Shown one piece after another: positions 1 to 9,900 of a DNA stretch of 52,191 bases. The notes under the pieces were generated by a model. It did no database searches and was not told where the DNA came from. It saw only the letters and a program-made list of their open reading frames with translations. Position 1 is the stretch's first letter. Each line of letters starts with the position of its first letter. This stretch comes from Methanobacteriaceae archaeon. Lineage in GTDB: Archaea > Methanobacteriota > Methanobacteria > Methanobacteriales > Methanobacteriaceae. The translations under genes and the position numbers were made by a program. The DNA lies in the NCBI GenBank assembly GCA_030539615.1, contig JAUNXU010000004.1:1-52191 (forward strand), written 5' to 3'.

Positions 1-1099
1 TAATAATCCAACATATTTTTTTTGTAAATAAGTAGCTCTTTTTTAAACTATATTTTATTCAAATTAACAATTTGAATTAATAAGTTATATGTTATTAAAT
101 ACTAATAAACATATTAGCTAATAAAAACTACACAAACATAATACAAATCCCAATTAATTTATTAAGTATTATACAATACACATTTTTTTATCCAAATAAA
201 CAAATTATGATAATAAAATCATATATTTTTATAAAACTTCCAAATACACTATATATTTATCTTTTTTTTATTAGATAGTGTTAAATACTGTTTAATTTGT
301 ATTATTTGTAATTATTTCGTGTTGTTTTTTTCTTTGTTTAGTTTTTTTTTATTTTTATTGTAGTGTCTTTTTTTTAATGATTTTAGGCTTTATATTTTTC
401 TTTCATAATGTTACATTTTTGTCTTGGTATTGTATTATTCTAGTATGATTATACTTGTTATCAGTGACGTTAAATGAATGCTTTTTTACTGATTGATTTA
501 ATATTATTTTTCTATTAATTTAAACTATAACAAAAATGAGAGATACATATCAACAAAACAGTAGAAACAGAAAAATAAAATAAAAAGAATATATTTCACT
601 AACAACTGTAAACATTAGACTATTTAATATATATGCATCATAATCAATAACAACCAATTAGGATAATACATTAAAATTATGCAATGATTCAAAAATAGAT
701 AGGCCATAAGGAAAAAAGAAGAGTACAATAAAAGAAAATATAGTATAAACATCATTTAAAATGCTTAAAATGTAGAAAATCTTAATAATTTACTAGTTAA
801 AAAGTAGAATCCCCATCAAAAATAGAATAGAATTATATATAGTATGATTATAATTAGAAAAACTAAATTCTCATAGTAGTTTAAAAAAAAATGTCAATAA
901 TCTGAAGTGAGGATATTTTGATTTATTTTTAAATGTTAAAAGTTATTAAAATTAAAATTTCGAATTTTGGTGAACATTCTGTTTAATAAATAGAATAATT
1001 AAGTAATAAAAATTGTCATTAAAAATAGTTTTTATTAAAATAATAATATTATATGATTTAATAAATAATAATTCAAAAATTAGTGTATAAAAATTATAG
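1..1099. other. Gene-free AT-rich region
   Basis: I see no convincing coding sequence here on either strand; frames are broken by frequent stops. The only structures I can support are the inverted-repeat arm at 252-302, with scattered further similarity to about 345, and the downstream flank of the tRNA. A short cysteine-bearing stretch near 760-790 (reading KCLKCRKS before a stop) could be an eroded zinc-ribbon fragment but is too short to call. Confidence 0.6.
252..302 (+). repeat. Left arm of a 51-bp perfect inverted repeat at the window edges
   Basis: These 51 bases are the exact reverse complement of 52141-52191, the last bases of the window. After a short divergent stretch the similarity resumes at about 321-341 (a GTGTTG-T-run-CTTTGTTTA block, also found inverted near 52101-52121). 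The right arm is cut by the window end, so the full repeat is probably longer. Function is unknown; a duplicated upstream or downstream region of surface-protein genes, or a mobile-element end, are both possible. Confidence 0.85.
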
Positions 1100-1174
1100 C
1101 GGACCTGGGGGGATTTGAACCCCCGGTCTTTGGATTAGAAGTCCAACGCCCTATCCAGTCTAGGCTACAGGCCC
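1100..1174 (-). tRNA. tRNA-Arg (anticodon TCT)
   Basis: On the minus strand the RNA begins GGGCCTG and ends CAGGTCC plus discriminator G, giving a seven-pair acceptor stem with one G-T pair. The anticodon arm TTGGA-CTTCTAA-TCCAA places TCT at the anticodon, which reads AGA, the dominant arginine codon in such AT-rich genomes. The T arm is GGGGG-TTCAAAT-CCCCC. CCA is not encoded and I see no intron. It lies downstream of the aIF2-alpha gene on the same strand. Confidence 0.95.
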
Positions 1175-1275
1175 ATAATTATTTTCATTGTTATACTATT
1201 ATAATTGTATGTTAGTTATACTAAATAAAGGTTTCGATTTAATTAAAAATAAAGAAAGATTGAAAAATTAGAATA

Positions 1276-2055
1276 TTATTCTAATTCTCTGTAAAATGTT
1301 CCTTCTCCTCCTTTAGATTCTACTAATCTAATACATTCTTCAGCAGCATCTTTAAGATCTTGTTCTGCTGTAGGATAATCAGTTGCTGTTACCATGACCC
1401 GATATCTTGGAGCACCCACACATTGTATTTCAAGATTATCTTTTTCGATTGAAGTTAATGCATTTATTATAACTTCAACACCATTGGAAGCATAAGATGT
1501 TATATCTACATATCCAGTAATATGAACTTCAGGTGCAGAAATATTTTTATTTGATACTTCTGCAATAGCTTTTGCCCATAATTCTTCAACCCCAATATCT
1601 AATAATACTGATTCTCCTTCTTCAGATGATAATTCAAATCCTTCATATAAGTCTCCAAATTCATCCATCATGTGGTATCCTACTTCATCATAAGCTTCAT
1701 CAAGAGTTTTATCAATGGATCTTGCTGATATTTCAAGAAGTTTCTCTGCTTTTTGTTCTATTTTCCATTCTTGTATTCTTCTAGTTCTTTGATCTTCTCT
1801 TATTCGTTTTAATGATCCATCAACGTGACCTTTTTTTGGATTTACTCTAAGTACTCTTGCTACAATCTTCTGATTTTCTCTGACATAATCTCTTATATTC
1901 TTAACCCATCCAGAAGATACTTCTGATATATGTATGAAAGCTTCTTTTCCTTCATATTCTTCGAGTTTTGCGAATGCTCCATAGGGTAGAACTTTATGTA
2001 TTGTTCCTACTATTAGATCTCCTTCTTCAGGCCATTCACCTTTCATTCTTACCAT
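1276..2055 (-). CDS. eif2a: Translation initiation factor aIF2 subunit alpha
   Basis: Alpha subunit of the archaeal aIF2 heterotrimer, which delivers initiator Met-tRNA to the small ribosomal subunit. The N-terminal S1-type OB fold is plain at about residues 10-88 ([15 protein letters not shown], then AFIHISEVS, with [15 protein letters not shown]). A helical middle domain and the C-terminal alpha/beta domain that contacts gamma follow; 259 aa is normal. The start at 2055 has AAGGTG seven bases upstream. It is the third gene of an rpl44e-rps27e-eif2a set. In related archaea nop10 commonly follows (from memory); here only tRNA-Arg does. Confidence 0.95.
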   Translation of the reverse strand: MVRMKGEWPEEGDLIVGTIHKVLPYGAFAKLEEYEGKEAFIHISEVSSGWVKNIRDYVRENQKIVARVLRVNPKKGHVDGSLKRIREDQRTRRIQEWKIEQKAEKLLEISARSIDKTLDEAYDEVGYHMMDEFGDLYEGFELSSEEGESVLLDIGVEELWAKAIAEVSNKNISAPEVHITGYVDITSYASNGVEVIINALTSIEKDNLEIQCVGAPRYRVMVTATDYPTAEQDLKDAAEECIRLVESKGGEGTFYRELE

Positions 2056-2077
2056 GATAATACACCTTACTGTATAT

Positions 2078-2251
2078 CTATAATACTTCCACTATTTGTG
2101 CATATATTTTTGATCTTCCACCCTTAGGTTTTACTAAGGTTTTTCCACAGATAATACATTTAACTGTTGATGCTGCATGATCAAATATTACTTGATGATT
2201 ATCACAGTCACTGCATTTTACTTTTAAAAAGTTACTTTCTTGTTTTGGCAT
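2078..2251 (-). CDS. rps27e: 30S ribosomal protein S27e
   Basis: A 57-residue protein found by translating the gap between eif2a and rpl44e. It opens [20 protein letters not shown] and has four cysteines in two CxxC pairs (C13/C16 and C32/C35), the zinc ribbon of S27e, followed by the basic [10 protein letters not shown] segment that is typical of the archaeal protein. GGAGG lies close upstream of the ATG. It ends 22 bases before eif2a, so the two are presumably co-transcribed. Confidence 0.95.
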   Translation of the reverse strand: MPKQESNFLKVKCSDCDNHQVIFDHAASTVKCIICGKTLVKPKGGRSKIYAQIVEVL

Positions 2252-2435
2252 AATATATTTCCTCCATTATTAATTTAGATAATAATACAAATACTATATT
2301 TTAGATATTTAATCAATGATAAAAAAAATTTGATTAATTTTTCATATAAACCCTAAATAAATAAAAAAATAGCATTCTTGTTAATAATTAGATAATATTT
2401 CTAATTTTTATAAAAAAGATTTAGAAGAATTTGAT

Positions 2436-2714
2436 CTAGGATACAAATTCTACTTTACCAGCTCTAAATGTAGATTTTTTAATATGTGCTTTTCCACAAT
2501 CTTTACATTTATATCTTAAATCTAATTTTTTGACTGGTTTATTACCTGATGGTAATGGTCTTGGATATCCTCTATATCCTGCGGTTACACGTCTGAATTG
2601 ACGTTGACCCCATTTTAATTCACTTGCTTTTCTTCTTTTTGATTCAAATACTTCATGAGTTGTGTGTTTTTTACATTTAGGACAATATGTTCTTCTTTCT
2701 TTTGGTATTTTCAT
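2436..2714 (-). CDS. rpl44e: 50S ribosomal protein L44e
   Basis: A 92-residue basic ribosomal protein with a C4 zinc site: C11/C14 (CPKCKKH) and C70/C73 (CKDCGK). An upstream in-frame GTG at 2721-2723 would add three residues but lies inside the GAGGTG ribosome site; the ATG at 2712-2714 has GAGGTG six bases upstream and gives the family's usual [14 protein letters not shown] start, so I chose it. A 184-base gap separates it from rps27e, longer than within a tight operon, so a second promoter there is possible. Confidence 0.95.
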   Translation of the reverse strand: MKIPKERRTYCPKCKKHTTHEVFESKRRKASELKWGQRQFRRVTAGYRGYPRPLPSGNKPVKKLDLRYKCKDCGKAHIKKSTFRAGKVEFVS

Positions 2715-3204
2715 TTCTTTCACCTCTTGTTTTGTATAATAAAAGAATAAGAATTAATTAATTAAGAATACGTTTTGTTTTAATAATAGTAAGTATTCTT
2801 TTTATCTTATTACTAATTTCCCTTTATTATTGAGCATATATTTAAAAAAAGAGAAATAATCTTAAAAATAAAAGAAAAATATTATCTTTTATTTATTATT
2901 ATATCAAGAATAATAATATATGCATTAATCTAAAAAAAATATTATTTTTTAGAATTTTTTTCTTAAATAATCTTTTATAAAGATTTTTTTTATTTCAATT
3001 GTTTAATATAATTTAATGACAATGAAATAATCTTTGACTAAATTTTATTGATTAATATATCAATAATTTATCTATATAATACTATGATCTTATTCTATAT
3101 TTATAACTATAGTTTGTTAAAATAAATTATTAAAAAAAGTAGTAAAAAAATATTAATGAATAATTAGAAAGTATCAATAATAATTATTTAAAAAGTAGAT
3201 TTTT
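2715..3204. other. Divergent intergenic region
   Basis: About 490 AT-rich bases between rpl44e (minus) and the membrane gene at 3205 (plus). The GAGGTG ribosome site of rpl44e is at its left edge. Promoters for both directions must be here, but the composition makes every TATA-like match weak evidence, and I name none. No ORF or RNA gene is visible. Confidence 0.5.
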
Positions 3205-4299
3205 ATGTTAAACTATTTAAATGAATTACAATCAAGATACAATCCTGATACTTATTGTAATCATAATATAATCTTAAATTTTTACATTTCAGATTTAAAT
3301 AAAAATTATCAACTTATTTTAACTAATGATAATTGTATTATTAAAAATGAAAATTATTTTAATTATACTACAAAAATAGAAACAAAAAATGAAATTTTAA
3401 AAAAGATTAGTAATGGAGATTTTAATAGATTTGAAGAATTATTTCATGATAATACTAAAATTTATGGTGATTTAGAAGTAGCATTAAAGTTAAATGAATA
3501 TTTCCCTTTAAAAAAACATTTTTCTAAATTTTCAAATGAGGAATTAAATAGTTTAGATCCTATTGTATTTTTTTCATGGATTCCTTTAATTTTAAAACAA
3601 ATCATTTTTACTCATAACAAAGAATATTTTAAAAATACAAATTTTTCATCTATGAAATTAACAATTAAAAATCAGTTAATTCATAAAATAACAAAAGAAA
3701 AATCAAGTTTATTATTTTCTATAACTCCTTTACCAATTCGATGGGCATTTTACAGTCCAATTAATAATGAATCTTCTATGATGACTTTACTTATTCCTTG
3801 GACTATGTTTTGGTTATTTATTACTAAATTTCCATTTTTTGGAGGATTATTTGCTATTTTTGTAACAATATTTACTATGATTAAATTTAGAGATTATATT
3901 TGGACTATCTATGATAAGATTACATTTTGTTTAATTCCATTGTTTTCTATATGTTTCATGTTTTTTGGTTTAAAGATAGTATTATTAGTTCCATTTTCAC
4001 TTTTTATTTATGGACTTATTTGGATTTTTTCCTGTTTAAAACCTGTTTCACTTATTGCAGAATATTCAAAATATGATTTTGGTGAAGATTTAGCTTTAGA
4101 AAATAAAAATTTTTTAAAAATTTGTAAATTTGTATCTGGATTATGGGGTGGAATATTTATTATTTATTGTTTTTTATCAGTATTTGCTGTAAAAACTGTT
4201 ATTGAACCATATGTAGGAATTATAACTTTGATAGTTTCATTTATTATTCGTTGTTTAGTTACTTGGTATTCAAGGTGGAAATTAGAAAGACTTAGTTAA
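3205..4299 (+). CDS. SCP2-like domain protein with C-terminal membrane domain
   Basis: A 364-residue protein of unknown function. Residues about 20-102 look like an SCP2 (sterol carrier) domain: strands rich in alternating hydrophobics, then ILKKISNGDFNRFEELF and KIYGDLEVALKLNEYF, which match the family's usual helix and the GD-L-ALKL ending. From about residue 190 the protein is strongly hydrophobic, with roughly six membrane helices, and ends in a basic tail (WYSRWKLERL). SCP2 domains bind lipids in a hydrophobic tunnel, so a membrane-tethered lipid-handling role is an inference. No Shine-Dalgarno is visible before the ATG, so the start is less certain and the mRNA may be leaderless. Confidence 0.6.
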   Translation: MLNYLNELQSRYNPDTYCNHNIILNFYISDLNKNYQLILTNDNCIIKNENYFNYTTKIETKNEILKKISNGDFNRFEELFHDNTKIYGDLEVALKLNEYFPLKKHFSKFSNEELNSLDPIVFFSWIPLILKQIIFTHNKEYFKNTNFSSMKLTIKNQLIHKITKEKSSLLFSITPLPIRWAFYSPINNESSMMTLLIPWTMFWLFITKFPFFGGLFAIFVTIFTMIKFRDYIWTIYDKITFCLIPLFSICFMFFGLKIVLLVPFSLFIYGLIWIFSCLKPVSLIAEYSKYDFGEDLALENKNFLKICKFVSGLWGGIFIIYCFLSVFAVKTVIEPYVGIITLIVSFIIRCLVTWYSRWKLERLS

Positions 4300-4394
4300 A
4301 AATTTGAAATATAACAGATTTAAAAAAAATAGGAAAAGTTTTTGAAAATAAGAAATATTAATTTACAAAATTTCATTATTTTCAATTAATTATA

Positions 4395-6938
4395 TTATAC
4401 AGGATTTGGATATGCACTTATTAATCCATAACGGAATAAACTAAATCCAGCTCCACCATTTGCCATAATAGTTGCTATATCTGCATCCATTTCAGCTTTA
4501 GATAGTAATGTAGAAGCAGAACTTCCATATGTTTGAATTACTCCAACAACATCAGAATATACTGCTCTGTCAACAATATATTTTATAACACTACCAATCC
4601 AAGCTCTATTTGCATTATAATCATATTTATATACCATAGGTAACATTATGTCAACGTATGGACTTAATTTTGCATAGTCTTGACCATAATAAATAGGAGT
4701 ACCTGCCTTTTCAGGAAATACACATGCAGACAGTAGTAAACTATTACTTTTTGATTTAACAATTGCATTAACTTCTTTTACAAAGTTTGTTATTTTACTT
4801 ACACTTACAATTGAAGGATTTGTTCCACTATATCTTACATAATCTAAACATATTCCATCAACACCCTCAATATTAATTAATGTTTTTATGAATGATTTAA
4901 CAGTATTCATACGTGTTGTACTAATATCAAATGAACCATCATGATAAAAACACATAAGCCATGCATGTACCCTAATATTTGTATTTTTAGAAAGTGAAAT
5001 AATTTTATTTAAATTATTTTTATTACTTTCAGATACTTGCACAAATACATCAGTTATACCTGCTTTAACCCAAGTATTTATAGTACTACTAGTAACAGTA
5101 GCATATAATTGAACAAATAATGTTGAATAAGCTGTATCTGACGGAATAGTATATTCAAATTCTTTTTTAGTATCATATGTATATCCAGTAAGAGTTACTA
5201 ATCCTGTTGTACTAATTGTTTTTGATATAGAATATTTTCCATTAGTAGTCATACCAGAATATGTTTGAGTTCCAGATTTAGTTGAAACTGTTAAAGATAC
5301 ACTTACTGATGGAATATAACTAGATGTAGCAATCATTGTATTTCCATTACTACATTGATTAAAACTAACTGCCATTGTAGACTGAACATCTTTTTTCAAT
5401 GATGAACTAGTAACTGTCATATAAATCCATTTAGTTAATACAACATTATGTACTCTATCACTTCCAGGTTTTGTATTGTAAGCCCACCAATTAGAATTAA
5501 CATTACATGTACCTTTAAGATTATATGTATCTACATTATCATTTTCTTTAAAAATGGAATAGGATACTACTGTATTTCCACCATTATTATAAATTGCAGC
5601 ACCATACTTTCCTGCAACATTTTTATAAAATATTGATTGTTGTATTTCAAGAATGGAATTAATATTATTAAATGCTCCACCTTTACTAGTTGCTTTATTT
5701 GATCCATCTTTTTGTGTAGCAGTATTATATGAAAAATTACAATTTAATGCTAAATTTTTTACTGTTTTTGTATTTAATACAATTGCAGATCCAAAACTAT
5801 TAGCAACAACAGAATTTTTTAAATATAATCTAGAATATTCATTTACAGAAATTGCTCCTCCAACTCTTGCTCTATTATAATTAAAAGTACAATTTTGAAT
5901 ACTTAAATCTCTTTTAACATTTGAAGTACTATATATTGCACCACCATAATCTTGAGCATAATTGTTTTTAAATAATGTATTTAAACAAACAAAATCTTTA
6001 GAATTCCATATTGCTCCACCATGATCTGTTACTACATCTTCAGAAAATGTACATCCTTTAACATATAAATAATTATAATTTAATATAGCACCACCACTTA
6101 CTGCAACATTATTACCAAAATATGTATAATAACAATACAATTTACCTAAATTACAAATAGCACCACCATTTTTTGTAGCTTTACAATCATTAATTTCCAA
6201 TTTAGATAGAGTTAAAGTACCATAATTATATATTGCTGCACCACTAAGTGCTTTAGCATTTTTAATAGTTAAACCATACATGGTAACTGTACATCCTTTA
6301 TTAACAGTTAAAAAATGCTTAGAATTTGCATCAATAATTGTTGTACTAGTACCAGATCCTTTAATTATAACATTTTTATTAACACTTACTTCAGAAAATT
6401 TAAATGTTCCTGCACCAATATAAATTGTACCACCATTTGTAACAACACTCAATGCTCCAGATAAAGTAGCTTTAGGATTTGTTTGACTACCCACATTATT
6501 ATTAGAACCAGTTTTTGAAACATAAACTGTAGATAATAATGAAGTTGCTGATTTTGTACTAATAGTTGAATTAGATCCATTAGAAGTATTAGAACTACTA
6601 CTTACACTAGCACTATTACTTACACTTGAATTACTAGAACTACTACTTACACTAGATTTATTATTTTCAATGACGTTATTCTCATTTAACTTATTATTAC
6701 TTGCACTTGTATTAGTAACTGAACTTCCAATATTTTTTTGTTTAACATTTGAAGAATCATCTGTTAATTCTTTAGTAACACTATTACTATCAGATATATC
6801 TGTAGTTGTGCTAACTGACGATCCCATGTCAATGTTGGAAGTAGTACTATTATCAACAGCACTTACAAAACTAATACAAGATAAAAAAATAAATAAAGTA
6901 ATAAATAAGCCTATTTTCTTATTTATAATGTCTTTCAT
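4395..6938 (-). CDS. Secreted beta-helix adhesin-like protein with C-terminal TIM-barrel glycosidase-like domain
   Basis: An 847-residue secreted protein. I start at the ATG at 6938, which puts a clean signal peptide first (MKDIINKK, hydrophobic core, VSA cleavage site); an in-frame TTG 19 codons upstream would bury it. Residues about 28-125 are a Ser/Asn/Thr-rich linker. Residues about 130-470 form a right-handed beta-helix with repeated GGAI-N turns. An Ig-like segment follows at about 500-600. The last ~230 residues resemble putative glycoside hydrolases of the GHL10/DUF4015 type (WVKAGITDVFVQVSES, INIEGVDGICLDYVRYSG, DIMLPMVYKYDY). It probably acts at the cell surface; substrate unknown. 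No C-terminal membrane anchor is visible. Confidence 0.75.
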   Translation of the reverse strand: MKDIINKKIGLFITLFIFLSCISFVSAVDNSTTSNIDMGSSVSTTTDISDSNSVTKELTDDSSNVKQKNIGSSVTNTSASNNKLNENNVIENNKSSVSSSSSNSSVSNSASVSSSSNTSNGSNSTISTKSATSLLSTVYVSKTGSNNNVGSQTNPKATLSGALSVVTNGGTIYIGAGTFKFSEVSVNKNVIIKGSGTSTTIIDANSKHFLTVNKGCTVTMYGLTIKNAKALSGAAIYNYGTLTLSKLEINDCKATKNGGAICNLGKLYCYYTYFGNNVAVSGGAILNYNYLYVKGCTFSEDVVTDHGGAIWNSKDFVCLNTLFKNNYAQDYGGAIYSTSNVKRDLSIQNCTFNYNRARVGGAISVNEYSRLYLKNSVVANSFGSAIVLNTKTVKNLALNCNFSYNTATQKDGSNKATSKGGAFNNINSILEIQQSIFYKNVAGKYGAAIYNNGGNTVVSYSIFKENDNVDTYNLKGTCNVNSNWWAYNTKPGSDRVHNVVLTKWIYMTVTSSSLKKDVQSTMAVSFNQCSNGNTMIATSSYIPSVSVSLTVSTKSGTQTYSGMTTNGKYSISKTISTTGLVTLTGYTYDTKKEFEYTIPSDTAYSTLFVQLYATVTSSTINTWVKAGITDVFVQVSESNKNNLNKIISLSKNTNIRVHAWLMCFYHDGSFDISTTRMNTVKSFIKTLINIEGVDGICLDYVRYSGTNPSIVSVSKITNFVKEVNAIVKSKSNSLLLSACVFPEKAGTPIYYGQDYAKLSPYVDIMLPMVYKYDYNANRAWIGSVIKYIVDRAVYSDVVGVIQTYGSSASTLLSKAEMDADIATIMANGGAGFSLFRYGLISAYPNPV

Positions 6939-7341
6939 ACCAGACCTTCTTTTAAGTTTATAATAATTATTTAAATTTATTTTTTTTCTTTTCAAAATAT
7001 AACATATTATTATTTAATATTAAATCTTATTAAAACTTTTCTCATCTATTTAAGATTATTAAAATAATTTTTTAATAGTTAATTGTGATTTATCAAGAAA
7101 TATTTTGAAATAAATATCAAATTTTTTATAAAATAACTAAAAATATATGATAATAAATAGTATAATAAAATATTAAAATAAGTTTATTTTTAAAATAAGA
7201 AATAAATTATATTCAAAAAAAAAATATTCTGTAATTCTTTTTTTAATAATATCTCTTGAAGATTATTAATTTTTAAAATTATTAATAGAATAAGAATATA
7301 AAAATAAAAAAAAGTAATATTATTGGAATTAAATTAATATA
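6939..7341. other. Intergenic region upstream of the adhesin-like gene
   Basis: About 400 bases of near-homopolymeric AT sequence between two minus-strand genes. It must contain the promoter of the adhesin-like gene near its left end and the 3' end of the PepSY gene transcript at the right. I see no ORF and no clear stem-loop. Confidence 0.5.
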
Positions 7342-8184
7342 TTAAATTCCAGTAACATTTCCTGATAAATCTGGTGCATTAACGCCACCATTTCCACTAA
7401 TTACATCACCAGTATCTGCATCAATTTCAAGTTGACCTACAACTTTATTTCCATTTAATATTTGTACTATATAAACATAAGATCCATCATCTGATTTTTG
7501 TAATTGTGGTGTTCCTGATGAAATATCAGATCCTTCTATATGTTTATCTGCTATACTTTTTGCATCTGCAACTGATATTTTAACATTTGTTCCTTGGTTG
7601 TTATTATTATCAGAACCACTTCCACTTCCAGAACTACTAGTACCACTACCAGTTCCACTTCCAGAACCAGAACTACCAGTATTTGAACTTCCTCCACCAT
7701 AATTCACATCAGTTCCAACTGAATTATCTGATCCACTTGAAGAAGATTGACTTGAACTACCTGATCCACTTGAAGAAGATTGACTTGAACCAGAGGAAGA
7801 AGTTTTACCTGAGGATGATGTAATCCCTTGAGATCCAGTTGATGTTTTTGCAGCAGCACTATTTACTTCACTTGCTAATGATGATGCTTTAGATGTTTGT
7901 TGATCTTGTCCTTGATCTTGTGTTTTTTGAGCTTGTGACTGACCATCTAATGCTTGTTGAGCTTGTTGTGTTTGTTGAGCCTGAGATTGTGCTTGACTTT
8001 GTCCTTGTTGATCCCCAGATCCTGCAGAAATTGGTGATGCTAATGCATCAGTTATTGGTGTTTCTTCAGTATCTACTTTTTGAAGTGGATTTAATGATCC
8101 ATCACCAGTATTTATCTGATATGTTGCTGCTACAACACCTATTAATGCTACAATTAGTATGGAAAGTATAATTTTTTTATCCAT
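7342..8184 (-). CDS. Secreted or membrane-anchored Gln/Ser/Gly-rich protein with C-terminal PepSY domain
   Basis: A 280-residue protein. It opens with MDKKIILSILIVALIGVVAA, a signal or anchor helix. Residues about 55-200 are low complexity: first Gln/Ala repeats (QSQAQSQAQQTQQAQQA), then Ser/Gly runs, probably a flexible wall-spanning linker. Residues about 202-268 look like a PepSY domain (VSVADAKSIADKHI-like start, YVYIVQILNGNKVVGQLEID, DADTGDVIS), a fold often associated with inhibiting peptidases or with periplasmic sensing. AGGTGA lies eight bases before the ATG at 8184; a competing ATG eight bases upstream hits a stop after four codons. Function is unknown. Confidence 0.7.
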   Translation of the reverse strand: MDKKIILSILIVALIGVVAATYQINTGDGSLNPLQKVDTEETPITDALASPISAGSGDQQGQSQAQSQAQQTQQAQQALDGQSQAQKTQDQGQDQQTSKASSLASEVNSAAAKTSTGSQGITSSSGKTSSSGSSQSSSSGSGSSSQSSSSGSDNSVGTDVNYGGGSSNTGSSGSGSGTGSGTSSSGSGSGSDNNNNQGTNVKISVADAKSIADKHIEGSDISSGTPQLQKSDDGSYVYIVQILNGNKVVGQLEIDADTGDVISGNGGVNAPDLSGNVTGI

Positions 8185-8417
8185 TTTTCATTTCACCTTT
8201 ACCCAGAGTTTAAAACCCGAATTTACTGTTTTCTAAAATAAATTATAATATTATATTAGTTTATTTGATTTTATTACTTTTTTAAATATGTATTTTGTTT
8301 TTAAGATTTATATATAATATATAGTTGTTTTTTTGAATATTAATATTTATGTATTATTTTTTGATAATTATGTAATAATATAGTTAATACTTAAATTAGA
8401 TTAAAATATGAAGAATA

Positions 8418-9233
8418 TTATTCTATATTATTAAGATTAGTTTTATCTAACTTTTCAAAATCTATTTGTCCTATATGTTTTTTATCAGGTAATGTTGGTA
8501 TATCTATTTTTTTTATTTCTTTTCCATTGATAAATATTGTGTCTTTTCCACCACCATTATCTTCATGATCCAAATAGTATCCATTATCATATGAAACATA
8601 AATATTTACTTTATTTTCTTGATTTGATTTATGATGATATGTAATTATATTACGTCTATTATCACCCCATGTATCTAATCCAGCTATTTTTATACTAGCT
8701 TTTACAGGATTTTTTTCATATTTTTCATATTTTTCTGTGAAGTAATATTTAGGATGATTTGGTACACACACAAATTCCCCAGGTTTTATTTTATTTACAT
8801 AAGATGTTATATTTTCATTATTTTTTGAATCTTTAAAATATATTGCTACACCAATTTGGCCTTTTGGTGATTTTACTACTAAATGTCCAAATCCTACTTC
8901 TTTAAAAAGAGCATTTACTTGATCCATCTCTTTTGTTGTGATATTGTTATTTTCAATTATATGTTTTATTATTACTTCTATTGCTGTACTATGAAATGGT
9001 TGTTGTGCTCCACCAGATCCTATAACCCATCCATCATCAGTAATTATTGTATGGAAAAAATAAGTTGTTTCTGTTTTATATTCTTTTATTACTGTATTAC
9101 CATACCAATCCCCATTTTTTATATATAATGGTACTGGTCTTGGTGAATCTCTTCTAAAAGATATTACTGATTCATTTTCTGATACATGCAATAATATTGA
9201 TGAACATCCCGTTATTTCTTTATAATCTTTCAA
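8418..9233 (-). CDS. Conserved-looking protein of unknown function, possibly Ntn-hydrolase-like
   Basis: A 271-residue soluble protein that I do not recognise with confidence. The N-terminus EITGCSSILLHVSENESVISFRRDS, with GCSS followed by an Arg-Arg-Asp about 17 residues later, recalls the Cys-Ser/Thr plus Arg arrangement of acyl-transferase/choloylglycine-type Ntn hydrolases, but the Cys is at residue 10, so processing would be needed. Other striking pieces are IITDDGWVIGSGG, VKSPKGQIGVAIYF, GEFVCVPNHPKYY and an Asp/Gly-rich YLDHEDNGGGKD. No signal peptide or membrane helix is visible. It lies between the heat-shock regulator and the PepSY gene, all on the minus strand, with a short gap to the regulator. 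Confidence 0.5.
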   Translation of the reverse strand: MKDYKEITGCSSILLHVSENESVISFRRDSPRPVPLYIKNGDWYGNTVIKEYKTETTYFFHTIITDDGWVIGSGGAQQPFHSTAIEVIIKHIIENNNITTKEMDQVNALFKEVGFGHLVVKSPKGQIGVAIYFKDSKNNENITSYVNKIKPGEFVCVPNHPKYYFTEKYEKYEKNPVKASIKIAGLDTWGDNRRNIITYHHKSNQENKVNIYVSYDNGYYLDHEDNGGGKDTIFINGKEIKKIDIPTLPDKKHIGQIDFEKLDKTNLNNIE

Positions 9234-9284
9234 TTTAAAACCTCTTTTTATATTTGTCTCTTTTTAAAATATTAAATTAGTATA

Positions 9285-9797
9285 TTAGTTATAGTTTACG
9301 ATTATTTGTGGTGTTGTTGTTCCTTTTTTTATTATTGTTGTTGTTTCTTTTTTAGGTTTTGTTGTGTGTTTTTCTGTTGCATGTTTTAATAGTTCTTCTG
9401 CATAAGTTTGTGCATTTTCATATTTTTTTATTAAATTTTTTAATTCGGGTATTGCATTAATATCTCCTTCTTGTATTCTTTGTTCTATATTATATAGTTC
9501 TGTAAATTCTTCGCCAATTATATGCATTTTTACTGAATCTGGTTTTATGAATATTTTTATTTCAATGTCTTGTGATATTTCATAATATTTTCTTGGTCTT
9601 CCACGTTCGATTTTTTGATATGATGGATTTATTAGTCCTAATGTTTCCATTGCTTTTAAATGACCTATTATTGCTTTTTGCCCTATGTTCAATTCTTGTG
9701 AAATTTGACTTACGAATCGTGGCTCGTCAGTTAATAATGTTAATATTTCTCGCCTAGTTTTACAGCCTATTACGTCTAATATTGATTCTAGGTCCAT
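9285..9797 (-). CDS. ArsR-type winged-helix regulator, probable heat-shock repressor (HSR1-like)
   Basis: A 170-residue DNA-binding protein. Residues 1-75 form a winged helix ([20 protein letters not shown], recognition helix around [19 protein letters not shown], wing [12 protein letters not shown]). The middle ([21 protein letters not shown]) is probably a coiled dimer helix; the tail is Lys/Thr-rich. It is transcribed divergently from grpE-dnaK-dnaJ, and the spacer carries three TAAC-N5-GTTA-like sites. HSR1 of Archaeoglobus fulgidus is a winged-helix heat-shock repressor reported to bind CTAAC-N5-GTTAG (from memory), so a homologous, autoregulated role is a strong inference. CGGAGAT precedes the ATG at 9797. 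Confidence 0.75.
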   Translation of the reverse strand: MDLESILDVIGCKTRREILTLLTDEPRFVSQISQELNIGQKAIIGHLKAMETLGLINPSYQKIERGRPRKYYEISQDIEIKIFIKPDSVKMHIIGEEFTELYNIEQRIQEGDINAIPELKNLIKKYENAQTYAEELLKHATEKHTTKPKKETTTIIKKGTTTPQIIVNYN

Positions 9798-9856
9798 TTT
9801 TTTATCTCCGTTATTTTTTTATAGTATATAATATATTATTTTTTTTGAGATATATA

Positions 9857-9869
9857 TAACCTTAGGTTA
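9857..9869. promoter_or_regulatory. Heat-shock operator-like site 1
   Basis: TAAC-CTTAG-GTTA, an inverted repeat with a five-base spacer, directly next to the ATATATA element at 9850-9856 that fits the TATA box of the leftward regulator gene (ATG at 9797). A repressor here would cover that promoter, giving autoregulation. The surrounding 20 bases are repeated at site 2. Confidence 0.65.
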
Positions 9870-9900
9870 CTAAAATAATTAAAAATACGAAAAGTATATA

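Noticed and set aside
1-25. ATCCAACAT near the left end as an extension of the inverted repeat (also seen inverted near 52005-52015)
   Set aside because: Only about nine bases match, at a different distance from the arm; compatible with chance in this composition.
740-795. Possible zinc-ribbon gene fragment (KCLKCRKS)
   Set aside because: Too short, with stops close on both sides and no supporting neighbours.
7893-8171. A 92-codon plus-strand open frame rich in Leu and Val
   Set aside because: It is the complement of the Gln/Ser-rich repeat of the PepSY protein; the composition is explained by that repeat.
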